Origin: an uncultured Dokdonia sp. | Lineage (GTDB): Bacteria > Bacteroidota > Bacteroidia > Flavobacteriales > Flavobacteriaceae | Reading direction: 5' to 3' | DNA length: 49,935 nt | Assembly: GCF_947492815.1 (NCBI RefSeq) | Contig: NZ_CANLOB010000033.1 | Coordinates: forward strand, 1 to 49,935 | Part shown: positions 15,800 through 24,058 of the stretch, piece by piece | How positions within the stretch are numbered: the stretch's first letter is position 1 | How the letters are laid out: each line of letters starts with the position of its first letter | Notes under the pieces: model-generated | Database searches by the model: none | What the model saw: only the letters and a program-made list of their open reading frames with translations | Told to the model about the DNA's origin: nothing | Position numbers and translations under genes: made by a program

Positions 15800-16753
15800 C
15801 TATCTGCCGTGTAATTCCATATTTGGAAGTTCATTCAGATCTCTCACGTAATCGTCAAAAAAACGTTTCATCTGTCTAAATACTTCCTTTCGATACTTTC
15901 GTATACCGTGATCAGCTCCTTCAAATAATAGGTAACGTACGGGATGTTTTTCTTCATAGAGCTTACTCACTAGTTTTAGTGATTGAGATGCTGGGGTTCT
16001 CCAATCTGAACTTCCTTGTAGTATTAGTAAAGGTGTTGTTTTACACATTTCATCTGCCCAAAAAACAGCAGATCTCGCTTTAAGTTCCTTCTCTTTATTT
16101 TCTTTATAATAAGGAATGTACTCTTCAAAGACTTCTTCAAACTCTGGTCGATCTTTTAAGTGCTCGAAGGCATCTGCAAAACCAGCAATACTCACCGCGG
16201 CTTTAAACTGACAGCTTTCTTGGAGCGCTCGGTAGGTCATGAGCCCACCACGACTTGCGCCTTCCATTCCTATTCTAGTTGTATCTGCAGTATCAAATTC
16301 ATTTAGGGTATGTACAAGCCCAAGTACATCATTCACGTCCTTACCACCCCAATCTTCTTTTCCTTCACCTCCGTCATTACCACGATATTGACTAGCAGCA
16401 ACCACATATCCCCAACTTGCTAATCTACCTAGCCAAAAGGCAATGCCCACTTCATTCCAGCTACCAAATTCTGCAGTACCTCCACGATTTGATATAATAC
16501 AAGGAAAACGACCTTCACCAACAGGCTTTACGATAAATCCTTTGACTTTTAATGAATCAGATAAGTAGGTGATGTTGAAGAATTCAACATTTTTAATAGC
16601 TTTCATTAAGTCAGGATCGGCTTTCTGAATGATTACCATTGTTGAATCGCTTATAACAAGTTGCTCTTTTTTAATAATTTTTCCATTCTGAGCTTGAGTA
16701 GAGAAAACACTAGAAAGCATTAAAAATAAAAATATAGTTATTGGATATCTCAT
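15800..16753 (-). CDS. Exported alpha/beta hydrolase, S9/dienelactone-hydrolase type
   Basis: 317 residues, ATG start, with a cleavable signal peptide (MRYPITIFLFLMLSSVFSTQA). The core shows a nucleophile elbow GASRGG with S167, D250 in GSSDWRTP and H282 in GADHGIRK. This is the order and spacing of prolyl-oligopeptidase-like or acyl-peptide hydrolases that lack the propeller. RGGTAEFG (90-97) likely forms the oxyanion region. The substrate (peptide or ester) is unknown. It lies 47 bp before the ABC fragment in the same direction. Confidence 0.8.
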   Translation of the reverse strand: MRYPITIFLFLMLSSVFSTQAQNGKIIKKEQLVISDSTMVIIQKADPDLMKAIKNVEFFNITYLSDSLKVKGFIVKPVGEGRFPCIISNRGGTAEFGSWNEVGIAFWLGRLASWGYVVAASQYRGNDGGEGKEDWGGKDVNDVLGLVHTLNEFDTADTTRIGMEGASRGGLMTYRALQESCQFKAAVSIAGFADAFEHLKDRPEFEEVFEEYIPYYKENKEKELKARSAVFWADEMCKTTPLLILQGSSDWRTPASQSLKLVSKLYEEKHPVRYLLFEGADHGIRKYRKEVFRQMKRFFDDYVRDLNELPNMELHGR

Positions 16754-16799
16754 TAGTTAGACTATTATTTGATGGTCATATTCAATTTGTTAGTTAGTT

Positions 16800-17006
16800 T
16801 CATATCGTGTAGATTTTACATGATTTTAAACTTGCAAATCCTATTACAAAAAATCTCACAGATAAGAAGTAAGACAAACGATGCGATTGATGACCGTTGG
16901 ATTTTTTGATAGTTAAATGTTGGGAGTTTTCTACATCCGCTTTCGCGAAAGCGGTATAGTCGCCGTATTTTTTTTTGAGGTTTTCAGTTTTAATCATTGT
17001 AGTCAT
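16800..17006 (-). pseudogene. ABC-transporter ATPase N-terminal fragment, disrupted
   Basis: A 68-codon frame starting 1 bp after the COG0523 stop. Residues 4-19 (MIKTENLKKKYGDYTA) are the classic first strand and A-loop tyrosine of an ABC ATPase. The next bases are the dispersed palindrome (AFAKA), and then sequence unrelated to ABC proteins: no Walker A, signature or Walker B motif exists downstream. The gene seems to have been cut off at or near the palindrome. The fragment keeps translational coupling to the GTPase gene, so a transporter may once have belonged to this operon. A functional 68-residue peptide is possible but I see no support. Confidence 0.55.
16938..16953. repeat. Dispersed palindrome in ABC fragment
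   Basis: CGCTTTCGCGAAAGCG, extended to 18 bp (16937-16954). Lies at the junction between ABC-like and unrelated coding sequence. Confidence 0.95.
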
Positions 17007-17007
17007 T

Positions 17008-18225
17008 TTAGTGATTTGTAGGGTCCATAGTTGGTATGGGCCAATGGTCTATTAATGGCAATTCTCCCTTTTTCCAGAGTTCTTGCTCTGATGGTGTTAA
17101 AAGGCAATCATTAAGAAGTTCATTCATTTTTTTTCTATCCAAATGTTGCGCGATAAATACTAACTCATTCTTACGATCACCAAAATCATGATGCCAATCT
17201 TTCTCAATAAAATGTTGATTATCTACAAATGCTATGTAATTGATACGTTCTGAAAAAGGCATAGAGGCCCACCACACGCCTGCGGGATCTGTTTTTAATG
17301 AGCCTCCAGCCGAACTCCATATCAAGGCTTGTGAAGAACGTGATGCTAGCCAAAATAGACCTTTACTCCGAATGATATTTGCAGGAAATCCTGATCTAGC
17401 AAATTCCCAAAAACGTTCTGTATGAAATGGTATTTTACTTCTAAAAACCATAGAGCCAATTCCATATTCTTCTGTTTCTGGGGTATGCTCGTTTTCTAAT
17501 TCTTGAATCCAACCTGCTGAATTTTCGGCTTCTTCAAAATCAAACCGGTGAGTTCCAACAATTTCAGTTAATGGCACTACAGAATTTGTAGTTGGGATAA
17601 TTTTTGCCTTTGGATTTAATTTTTGAAGTATACCGTACAACTGCTTGAGCTGGTCTTCTGTAATCAAGTCAGTTTTATTAAGAAGAATAACATTTGCAAA
17701 CTCTACTTGATCCGTGAGTAAATTCACAATCGTACGGGTATCACCTTCTATCTCGGTTAAACTACGAGAGGTTAAGTAATCTGGACTTGAAAAATCTTTT
17801 AAGAAGTTAAATCCATCAACGACAGTTACCATGGTGTCTACATAACTAAAACGACTCAAATCTATGCTACCGTCTTCACTTTCAAAACTAAAAGTTTGTG
17901 CAACAGGAATAGGTTCAGAAATACCCGTGCTTTCTATAAGTAGATAATCAAAACGCTTTTCCTTGGCTAATTTTTCAACTTCGACCATTAGATCTTCTCG
18001 AAGTGTGCAGCAGATACAGCCGTTAGACATTTCAACAAGCCTTTCTTCTGTACGGGATAGTGTGTTTTCGTTTTGTACGAGTTGTGCGTCAATATTTACC
18101 TCGCTCATATCGTTTACGATGACAGCAACTTTTAACCCTTTTTTATTGTGTAATATATGATTGAGCAACGTAGTCTTACCCGCGCCCAAGAAACCGCTAA
18201 GTACGGTTACTGGTAATTTGTTCAT
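17008..18225 (-). CDS. COG0523 (CobW/ZNG-type) metallochaperone GTPase
   Basis: 405 residues, ATG start. A G3E-family GTPase with Walker A GFLGAGKT (11-18), the metal-binding CxCC motif C70-I-C72-C73, Walker B LLIESTG (95-101) and NKTD (183-186). The C-terminal CobW_C domain holds several His residues (HHDFGD). Family members deliver zinc or other metals to client proteins at the cost of GTP and are often Zur-controlled. It heads a minus-strand run that ends with a MerC-domain protein. I found no convincing Zur box in 18226-18416. The client is unknown; a zinc role is inference. Confidence 0.9.
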   Translation of the reverse strand: MNKLPVTVLSGFLGAGKTTLLNHILHNKKGLKVAVIVNDMSEVNIDAQLVQNENTLSRTEERLVEMSNGCICCTLREDLMVEVEKLAKEKRFDYLLIESTGISEPIPVAQTFSFESEDGSIDLSRFSYVDTMVTVVDGFNFLKDFSSPDYLTSRSLTEIEGDTRTIVNLLTDQVEFANVILLNKTDLITEDQLKQLYGILQKLNPKAKIIPTTNSVVPLTEIVGTHRFDFEEAENSAGWIQELENEHTPETEEYGIGSMVFRSKIPFHTERFWEFARSGFPANIIRSKGLFWLASRSSQALIWSSAGGSLKTDPAGVWWASMPFSERINYIAFVDNQHFIEKDWHHDFGDRKNELVFIAQHLDRKKMNELLNDCLLTPSEQELWKKGELPLIDHWPIPTMDPTNH

Positions 18226-18416
18226 TATCTATGATATTAAAATTGAATAAGTAGAATTGGAGGAAAAGTAGATTTTCCAATCCATCAATAAGAGATAATC
18301 ACAAAAGAACCACTAAGCTTAAGAGCAAATGAATAATTGTATATACAAAGTATAACCTTCATTACTTGGGTTGCTATAATGTATAAAAAATGATAGTTCT
18401 TAACGGAGAGTTGCAA

Positions 18417-18731
18417 TTACCCCAAAAGAAATATAGGTGGTGGTTTGTTATAAACAGTAGTAGGAGTGGCTATTTTTGCAAGTGGACTATGATAGATACT
18501 ATATGGCACATATGCATTTGGTATATTTAAAGGGGCTTCAGTAGTGTATGAGAGAGTTCCTAAAAATAAATCTAATTCTTGAGTGTGGGATATACTATCA
18601 CAGAGTTCACAAGCAATAAGATCATCATCTCCAGACAAATGATCAAATGCATGTATATCTACAATCCTTGGAATAAGGAAAGCAACCAAAAACAAAAAAG
18701 TAGTTATATGTTTTAAAAAAGGTTGTTTCAT
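18417..18731 (-). CDS. Small exported protein with Cys/His pair, unknown
   Basis: 104 residues from the ATG at 18731; an upstream in-frame start at 18764 would add 11 residues before the hydrophobic segment. The N-terminus (FLKHITTFLFLVAFLIPRIVD) is a signal or anchor. It is followed by HAFDHLSGDDDLIACELCD, an acidic stretch with two His and a CELC pair that could bind metal. The C-terminus is hydrophobic and Pro-rich, ending PPPIFLLG. Similar small proteins sit beside metal-handling genes in flavobacteria (recollection). No function known. Confidence 0.6.
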   Translation of the reverse strand: MKQPFLKHITTFLFLVAFLIPRIVDIHAFDHLSGDDDLIACELCDSISHTQELDLFLGTLSYTTEAPLNIPNAYVPYSIYHSPLAKIATPTTVYNKPPPIFLLG

Positions 18732-18829
18732 AATAGCTTTTACGCACACTATAAAATTAATCATTTTTCGTCAATCCAAAGCGAATGATGATTATAATTC
18801 TTTTTTTAAGCTACACTCTTAAAATTGAA

Positions 18830-18837
18830 TACCTTTG
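18830..18837 (+). promoter_or_regulatory. -7 box of the coiled-coil lipoprotein gene
   Basis: TACCTTTG matches TAnnTTTG and lies 28 bp before the ATG at 18866. A clear TTTG partner was not found. Confidence 0.45.
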
Positions 18838-18865
18838 TATTCTTAATCTAAAAATACTTTTACTT

Positions 18866-19351
18866 ATGAAATACGCACTAATTTTCGCATTGCTTTTTTC
18901 TGTAATTTCCTGTAAACAAAACCCTGCTGATACTGTTGAGCATAAAGAACTTGTTGCCATGCATACAACCATGGAAACAGCTCACGAAGCGATGACTATT
19001 GAGCACGACGCTATGAAAGGAAATCATGAGAAAATGATTGAGGCTCACGAAATAATTAAAGATGATACGTTGCACCTAGCAGTAGAAAAGCAGCACAGTA
19101 ATTTGCTAGCAAATCATCAAGAATTAATAAATGCGCATACAGCACTTTTAGAAAAACATTCAGAATTAGAAACAAAGCATGCAGCCGGTGAGATGACTTT
19201 AGCCGAAATGAAAGAAGAGCATGAGGCAATGAAATCTGAGCACGATAAAATGGAACAAGAACATCAAAAATTAAAAAAAGAACATGACCGTATTGCCAAA
19301 GAGGATAAGAAAATGATGATAGAGCATACAGAAACAGCTACTGAAGAATAA
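18866..19351 (+). CDS. His/Met/Glu-rich coiled-coil lipoprotein
   Basis: 161 residues from the ATG at 18866; an upstream in-frame start at 18785 lies before the promoter and signal peptide and is rejected. Lipobox VISC16. The mature part is a continuous heptad-like helix of repeated EHxAMxxxHxxM units (HEAMTIEHDAMKGNHEKM and similar). It has about twenty His and a dozen Met, so it could bind soft metal ions on a long helix in the periplasm. It diverges from the small Cys/His protein, in a neighbourhood rich in metal genes. The metal role is inference. Confidence 0.75.
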   Translation: MKYALIFALLFSVISCKQNPADTVEHKELVAMHTTMETAHEAMTIEHDAMKGNHEKMIEAHEIIKDDTLHLAVEKQHSNLLANHQELINAHTALLEKHSELETKHAAGEMTLAEMKEEHEAMKSEHDKMEQEHQKLKKEHDRIAKEDKKMMIEHTETATEE

Positions 19352-19420
19352 TAAAATTTTTAATTTTAAATAAATCTTGTATCAAAAAGTCTGAACTCTC
19401 GATGCTCGGAGTCACGAATC

Positions 19421-19477
19421 AATTAAAATCTATCTAAAATAAATAGCTTGACCTTTTATTTTAGATAGATTTTAATT
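19421..19477. terminator. Perfect 23-bp inverted repeat
   Basis: The left arm 19421-19443 and right arm 19455-19477 are exact reverse complements, with an 11-nt loop. The arms end in A- and T-rich runs on both sides. It lies between convergent genes (lipoprotein on +, Nudix on -), so it may be a two-way terminator. It could equally be the ends of a small inverted-repeat element. Confidence 0.7.
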
Positions 19478-19496
19478 TTCAAAGCAGAGCTTTGTC

Positions 19497-19612
19497 AAAA
19501 TCAACGAGGTACTCCTGTTCGACAGGATGCCACCGCACCTCCTCGCTCCTCATTATATAACATTCTCAAAATCTTATATAGTCATTCGGTCGTTGTCGAG
19601 GTCACTTAAATA
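19497..19612 (+). repeat. Decayed copy of the tRNA-Arg-flank repeat
   Basis: Shares GTACTCCTGTTCGACAGGAT, the CACCTCCTCGCTCCTCATTA segment, a damaged TATATA palindrome, and the closing GTTGTCGAGGTCACTTAAA with the units at 11189-11772. It carries the end half of the unit only. A hairpin-like AAACC-TTTTT run follows (about 19617-19655). Confidence 0.8.
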
Positions 19613-19732
19613 CTGTAAACCTTTTTTAACATTAGTATTTAAAAAGGTTTTTTCGTTTTAATCTCTAAATCGATTTTTTGCGATAAGTTTCTTGCAACTA
19701 ATTACTTAAAAATTTACACTTTTAAGTAAAAT

Positions 19733-20134
19733 TCATTTATACTGATCAAAATATAATGTAACTGCTGTTCTATCTTCTTTATCTAAATATTCTAAAGTAT
19801 CGTACCAGAATATCCATAAAACATTTTTGAATTTGTGAGGTTCAAGGTTTTGAATTTTTTCTATAGCTTTCTCAGTGATGTAATAATGTTTGCTTATTTC
19901 TTGTTGATTTTTGTTTCTACTATCCTTTTTGCTTAGAAAATAAGTTAGATCTTCAATACTTAGATCTACTCCTATTTCTTCATAGATTTCTCTTACTAAA
20001 GAATTAATAGTGGTTTCTTTTTTCTTCTTAATTCCTCCAGCAAGAGAATACTTCTTTTTTGAACCAACTTTTTCAAGAACAAGTATTTTGTCTCCTTGAA
20101 TAGCAATAAGTCTGGATTTATCGATTTTTTTCAT
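19733..20134 (-). CDS. Nudix hydrolase
   Basis: 133 residues, ATG start. The Nudix box GX5EX7REUXEEXGU is present in GGIKKKKETTINSLVREIYEEIGV (residues ~33-56). The metal-binding acidic cluster REIYEE is intact, so it should hydrolyse a nucleoside diphosphate linked to another group; the substrate is unknown. It overlaps the preceding gene by 4 bp (ATGA), so it is the last member of the polyamine operon. An economical guess would be housecleaning, but nothing in the sequence ties it to polyamines. Confidence 0.85.
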   Translation of the reverse strand: MKKIDKSRLIAIQGDKILVLEKVGSKKKYSLAGGIKKKKETTINSLVREIYEEIGVDLSIEDLTYFLSKKDSRNKNQQEISKHYYITEKAIEKIQNLEPHKFKNVLWIFWYDTLEYLDKEDRTAVTLYFDQYK

Positions 20135-20412
20135 GAATCTTCAATATTCATATCTGTTAATGTATCATTATCTGTGTCAAATTCTTTGATTGCAGAGACT
20201 AAACGTTTACTCACTTTTACCAAATATTTTGTATCCTCAGTAGTAATTTCAATGGCTTCTATTAGTTCATAGTTTGCATTCCTAAATTGAATGACATCAG
20301 AATCGCTATAACCGTCAGGGTATTTTTGTACAACTAGGGCTAAAATTTCAGGAGTTAATTTTTTAAAATCGACAATAACTCTTTTTAAGTTTGGATTATA
20401 TTTTTTTTTCAT
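20131..20412 (-). CDS. Conserved small protein of the polyamine operon, unknown
   Basis: 93 residues, ATG start, 3 bp after the DHS-like stop. Opens MKKKYNPNLKRVIVDFKKLT, then a PDGYSDSDVIQF segment and a strongly acidic tail (DTDNDTLTDMNIED). Soluble, with no domain I can name. Homologues are common beside DHS-like genes in flavobacteria (recollection), which suggests a linked role. It overlaps the Nudix gene by 4 bp. Confidence 0.7.
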   Translation of the reverse strand: MKKKYNPNLKRVIVDFKKLTPEILALVVQKYPDGYSDSDVIQFRNANYELIEAIEITTEDTKYLVKVSKRLVSAIKEFDTDNDTLTDMNIEDS

Positions 20413-20415
20413 AGG

Positions 20416-21390
20416 TTACATATTTAATAAGTAGGCAAAAATTAAGGGTGCTACAATTGTAGCATCAGATTCTATGATAAATTTTGGAGTATCTATATCT
20501 AGTTTTCCCCACGTAATTTTTTCATTAGGTACAGCGCCACTGTAAGATCCATAACTAGTGGTTGAATCACTTATTTGGCAGAAGTAACTCCAAAAAGGAG
20601 TATCTGTAAGTTCCATATCTTGATAGAGCATCGGAACTACACAAATAGGAAAATCTCCTGCGATACCTCCTCCAATTTGAAAGAAACCAATTCCCATTTT
20701 AGAATTATTCGTATACCAATCTGCGAGATATGTCATATACTCTATTCCCGATTTTACAGTACTAGCTTTCAATTCTCCCTTCATTACGTAACTAGCAAAG
20801 ATGTTCCCCATGGTACTATCTTCCCAACCAGGTACTATAATGGGTAAGTTTGCTTTTGCGGCAGCGTACATCCATGAGTTTTTTATATCAATTTCATAAT
20901 ACTGCTCAAGCACACCAGAAAGTAATAGTTGGTACATGAACTCGTGTGGAAAATATCGTTTTCCTTGAGCTTCAGCGTCTTTCCATATTTTTACTATATG
21001 TTTCTGAATTCTTCTGAATGCTTCTTCTTCAGGAATACAAGTATCTGTAACACGATTTAAACCGCGTTCTAATAAGTCCCATTCATCTTGTGGTGTCAAA
21101 TCGCGATAATTAGGAACACGTTTATAATGGCTATGTGCGACAAGATTCATAATATCTTCTTCTAGGTTTGCACCTGTACACGAGATAATATGCACTTTAT
21201 TTTGTCTGATTATTTCAGCAAATATTTTACCTAACTCTGCAGTACTCATTGCTCCAGCTAAGGAAACTAACATCTTAGATCCTTTTGTAAGTTGGCTTTC
21301 ATACCCTTTGGCAGCATCAACTACAGAAGCAGCATTAAAATGTAAATAATAGGTCTCTATAAACTGGGAGATGGCTCCTTTAGTCTTCAT
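20416..21390 (-). CDS. Deoxyhypusine synthase-like protein, catalytic Lys absent
   Basis: 324 residues, ATG start, overlapping the agmatinase gene by 11 bp. The NAD-binding DHS fold is clear: LVSLAGAMSTAELG, ISCTGANLEEDI, PIIVPGWEDSTMGN, FFQIGGGIAGDF and a closing ITWGKL. True deoxyhypusine synthases carry the imine-forming Lys as GGGxxK (K329 in human). The same place here reads GGGIAG with G245. Bacteria have no eIF5A, so the family must act on something else. Related bacterial DHS-like enzymes make homospermidine or other polyamines. The arginine decarboxylase and agmatinase genes upstream provide putrescine, so a polyamine aminobutyl or transfer step is likely, with a changed mechanism (inference). 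Confidence 0.85.
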   Translation of the reverse strand: MKTKGAISQFIETYYLHFNAASVVDAAKGYESQLTKGSKMLVSLAGAMSTAELGKIFAEIIRQNKVHIISCTGANLEEDIMNLVAHSHYKRVPNYRDLTPQDEWDLLERGLNRVTDTCIPEEEAFRRIQKHIVKIWKDAEAQGKRYFPHEFMYQLLLSGVLEQYYEIDIKNSWMYAAAKANLPIIVPGWEDSTMGNIFASYVMKGELKASTVKSGIEYMTYLADWYTNNSKMGIGFFQIGGGIAGDFPICVVPMLYQDMELTDTPFWSYFCQISDSTTSYGSYSGAVPNEKITWGKLDIDTPKFIIESDATIVAPLIFAYLLNM

Positions 21391-22321
21391 CTTGATCGTA
21401 CTTTAGTTTACTAATATTCGTTTCTTTTTGGTAATCATATAGATTATCATTTTCATCATTTTCGTTTTGCTCTTGAAATTTGTAACTCAACATTTTATAA
21501 TAAAGTTTTGCTGCTAAAAAATCTGAAGAAGGATCGGTTTCGTTGGGACATAATTCAACCAAATCAAATCCTACTACATTTTTTTGTTCAAAGACTTTTT
21601 TAAGAAATTCTAATGTTTCATACCAGAAAAGACCTCCAGGTTCTGGAGTGCCTGTGCTAGGCATGATAGATGGATCTAATGCATCTAAATCAAAAGTGAT
21701 ATACACAGTATCTCCTAATAGTTCTATAACATTATCCATCCAATAACTATCTACCGCCATTTCATGCGCAAAAAATACATTGTCTATATTCATTACTGAT
21801 TTTTCAGAACTATCCATGCTACGAATGCCTACTTGCACAAGGTGTGTCATTTCGTTTGCTTCATATAAGGCGCATGCATGATTGTAGGCTGTGCCTTCAT
21901 ATTCTTTCCTTAGATCTGCATGTGCATCAATTTGCAATACAGTAAGGTTTTGATAACATTCATTAAAAGCTCGAATAGCTCCAATAGATACAGAGTGTTC
22001 TCCCCCAAACATCGTGACAAACTTATTTCGCTTGATGTTAGATTTAATCACTTCGTGTACAGCATTAACCATAGCTTCAGGTGAGCTTTTTTCTGTAACA
22101 GCATTTGCTAAATATATCCCTTGTTTATATACTTCTGTATCTGTTTCTATGTCGTATAACTCCATGTTTTCAGAGGCCTGTAAAAAAGCGTCAGGACCTT
22201 TGTCAGCTCCTTTTCCCCAAGTGCTGGTTTCATCATAAGTAACAGGTACTAATACTATTTTTGAAGATTCAATGCCTGCATATTTTTCTGGAATTCCAGC
22301 ATACGTATTTATAGTTTTCAT
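21380..22321 (-). CDS. speB: Agmatinase
   Basis: 313 residues, ATG start. It hydrolyses agmatine to putrescine and urea. The ureohydrolase manganese ligands are complete: GGEHS (H109), DAHADLR (D132, H134, D136) and DLDALDPS (D211, D213). The C-terminal ~25 residues are highly charged (NENDENDNLYDYQKE) and beyond the core. It is second gene after arginine decarboxylase and feeds the DHS-like enzyme. An arginase is unlikely given the partner. Confidence 0.93.
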   Translation of the reverse strand: MKTINTYAGIPEKYAGIESSKIVLVPVTYDETSTWGKGADKGPDAFLQASENMELYDIETDTEVYKQGIYLANAVTEKSSPEAMVNAVHEVIKSNIKRNKFVTMFGGEHSVSIGAIRAFNECYQNLTVLQIDAHADLRKEYEGTAYNHACALYEANEMTHLVQVGIRSMDSSEKSVMNIDNVFFAHEMAVDSYWMDNVIELLGDTVYITFDLDALDPSIMPSTGTPEPGGLFWYETLEFLKKVFEQKNVVGFDLVELCPNETDPSSDFLAAKLYYKMLSYKFQEQNENDENDNLYDYQKETNISKLKYDQDED

Positions 22322-22351
22322 GATCTTTTTATAAGAGGTTATTGAATGTGG

Positions 22352-23821
22352 TTAATAGGAAGTCCTTATAGCTTCCTTCACTTCTTTAATGGTTGTATTT
22401 GCTTTCGCGAAAGCGGTATTAACTTTATAATCATATCCTAAGATAGATAAGAGGTCTTCAGAAGTTTGTTGATTTGAGAAGATGGAAGAGATGCTATTTC
22501 CTTCTTCATCGCGATCAATTATAATATGTTTGGGTGTCGGGATTAAGCAATGTTGTAATCCTCCAAAACCTCCTATGGTTTCTTGATAAGCTCCCGTATT
22601 AAAAAAGCCAATGTAAAGCGGTTTCTCTTCACCAAATTTTGGCAAATAAATGGCATTCATGTGTTGTTCACTATTATAGTAGTCATCACTATCGCAGGTA
22701 AGACCTCCTAATAAAACACGTTCATATTCTTTATCCCAACCAGAAATAGGGAGCATAATAAAGCGTTTATTGATAGCCCATGTATCTGGTAATGTGGTGA
22801 TAAAAGAAGAATTAATCATATTCCATTTTTCTCGGTCATTTTGTTTTTTTTGATAGAGCACTTCATAAATAGCTCCTCCCGATTCTCCGACAGTAAAACT
22901 TCCAAATTCAGTAAAAATATTTGGTACGTCTACGCCTGCTTCTTCACAGTTTTGTTTGATTTGACGAACAATCTCATCTATCATATACGCATAGTCGTAT
23001 TCAAATGCCAATGAGTTTTTAATTGGAAAACCACCTCCTATATTAAGACTATCTAAACTGGGGTTTTCTTTTTTCAGACTTACGTAAACTTTCATGCATT
23101 TTGATAGTTCATTCCAGTAGTATGCTGTATCACGTATACCTGTATTGATGAAAAAATGTAACATCTTAAGAGACACCTTTGGGTTATTCTTGATCTCTTG
23201 ATGATAAAAAGGCAAAATATTCTTGTAACCAATACCAAGTCTAGACGTGTAAAATTCAAACTTTGGTTCTTCTTCTGATGCAATACGTATTCCGATGTTG
23301 TATGTATCTTCTATAACTTCATTAAGAAGGCGTATTTCTTCGTAATTATCTATAATAGGAATGCAATTTTTATGACCGTTATTAATAAGTCTTGCAATAT
23401 TTTGGATGTATTGATCACGTTTAAAACCGTTACATATAATAAAAGTGTTGTCTTTGATTTTACCTTGTGCTTTGATATTTTCAACAATATCAATATCAAA
23501 AGCAGATGATGTTTCTATATGAACATCGTTTTTAAGTACCTCATCAAGTATGTGTTTAAAATGAGAACTCTTAGTACAATAACAATAGTTATAATTGCCA
23601 GCATACTGGTTTTCTTTTATTGCTTTATTAAACCAGTTTTTAGCCCTTCTGATATTTTCAGAAATTTTAGGTAAATAGGTAAATTTTAAGGGAGCTCCAT
23701 ATGTGCTTATAAGCTCCATTAAGTTAATCCCGTGGAAGTTGAGTGTATTATTTTCTAGATAAAACTCTTCTTGTGGGAAATCAAAAGTTTGATCTATAAG
23801 ATCTATATATTTTGTTTTCAT
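22352..23821 (-). CDS. speA: Biosynthetic arginine decarboxylase, short form
   Basis: 489 residues, ATG start. A PLP enzyme of the fold III (alanine racemase-like) group. The cofactor lysine is K84 in YCTKSSH, with HFFINTG, NIGGGFP and the GAYQE segment also present. It makes agmatine from arginine, the first step to putrescine. Shorter than the E. coli SpeA (~650), as is usual in Bacteroidota. Residues 470-474 are AFAKA, encoded by the dispersed palindrome just before the end, likely harmless. It heads the operon behind a 250-nt structured leader. Confidence 0.9.
   Translation of the reverse strand: MKTKYIDLIDQTFDFPQEEFYLENNTLNFHGINLMELISTYGAPLKFTYLPKISENIRRAKNWFNKAIKENQYAGNYNYCYCTKSSHFKHILDEVLKNDVHIETSSAFDIDIVENIKAQGKIKDNTFIICNGFKRDQYIQNIARLINNGHKNCIPIIDNYEEIRLLNEVIEDTYNIGIRIASEEEPKFEFYTSRLGIGYKNILPFYHQEIKNNPKVSLKMLHFFINTGIRDTAYYWNELSKCMKVYVSLKKENPSLDSLNIGGGFPIKNSLAFEYDYAYMIDEIVRQIKQNCEEAGVDVPNIFTEFGSFTVGESGGAIYEVLYQKKQNDREKWNMINSSFITTLPDTWAINKRFIMLPISGWDKEYERVLLGGLTCDSDDYYNSEQHMNAIYLPKFGEEKPLYIGFFNTGAYQETIGGFGGLQHCLIPTPKHIIIDRDEEGNSISSIFSNQQTSEDLLSILGYDYKVNTAFAKANTTIKEVKEAIRTSY
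22401..22414. repeat. Dispersed palindrome, 14 bp, inside speA
   Basis: GCTTTCGCGAAAGC, in frame as AFAKA at residues 470-474 of the decarboxylase. Confidence 0.95.
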
Positions 23822-23920
23822 GATGCATATGAGAAATTAGAAAAATAGGAATGACTCAAATGAGTATTTTGATCAAGTTTTTCTATTGACTCAAATACGA
23901 AAAATAAAAACGGTAGCTGG

Positions 23921-24058
23921 GTCAAAGGTTCGTTGCTTTGACAAGAGGTAAATACTTTTAATTTCAGAAGTCAGCCAGAGAATTCGGTTCCTTATCCCTA
24001 AGGCAGCTTTTGGAGTAGACTTCTTTATGCTCCTAAGCCCGAATCTGAAAAAAGATTC
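23921..24058 (-). ncRNA. Candidate structured leader RNA upstream of speA
   Basis: Several paired elements sit in the 250 nt before speA. GTCAAAG/CTTTGAC at 23921-23927 and 23936-23942; CCTTA/TAAGG at 23990-23994 and 23999-24003; GGAG/CTCC at 24012-24015 and 24030-24033; ATTCGG/CCGAAT at 23982-23987 and 24039-24044. GAATCT/AGATTC (24041-24046, 24053-24058) excludes that last helix. AGAAGTC (23966-23972) can pair with GACTTCT (24018-24024) in the loop of the GGAG hairpin. Pseudoknot and mutually exclusive helices suggest a cis-regulatory RNA. I could not match it to a known class, and an independent small RNA on either strand is possible. From 24059 to 24240 nothing is recognised. Confidence 0.4.
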
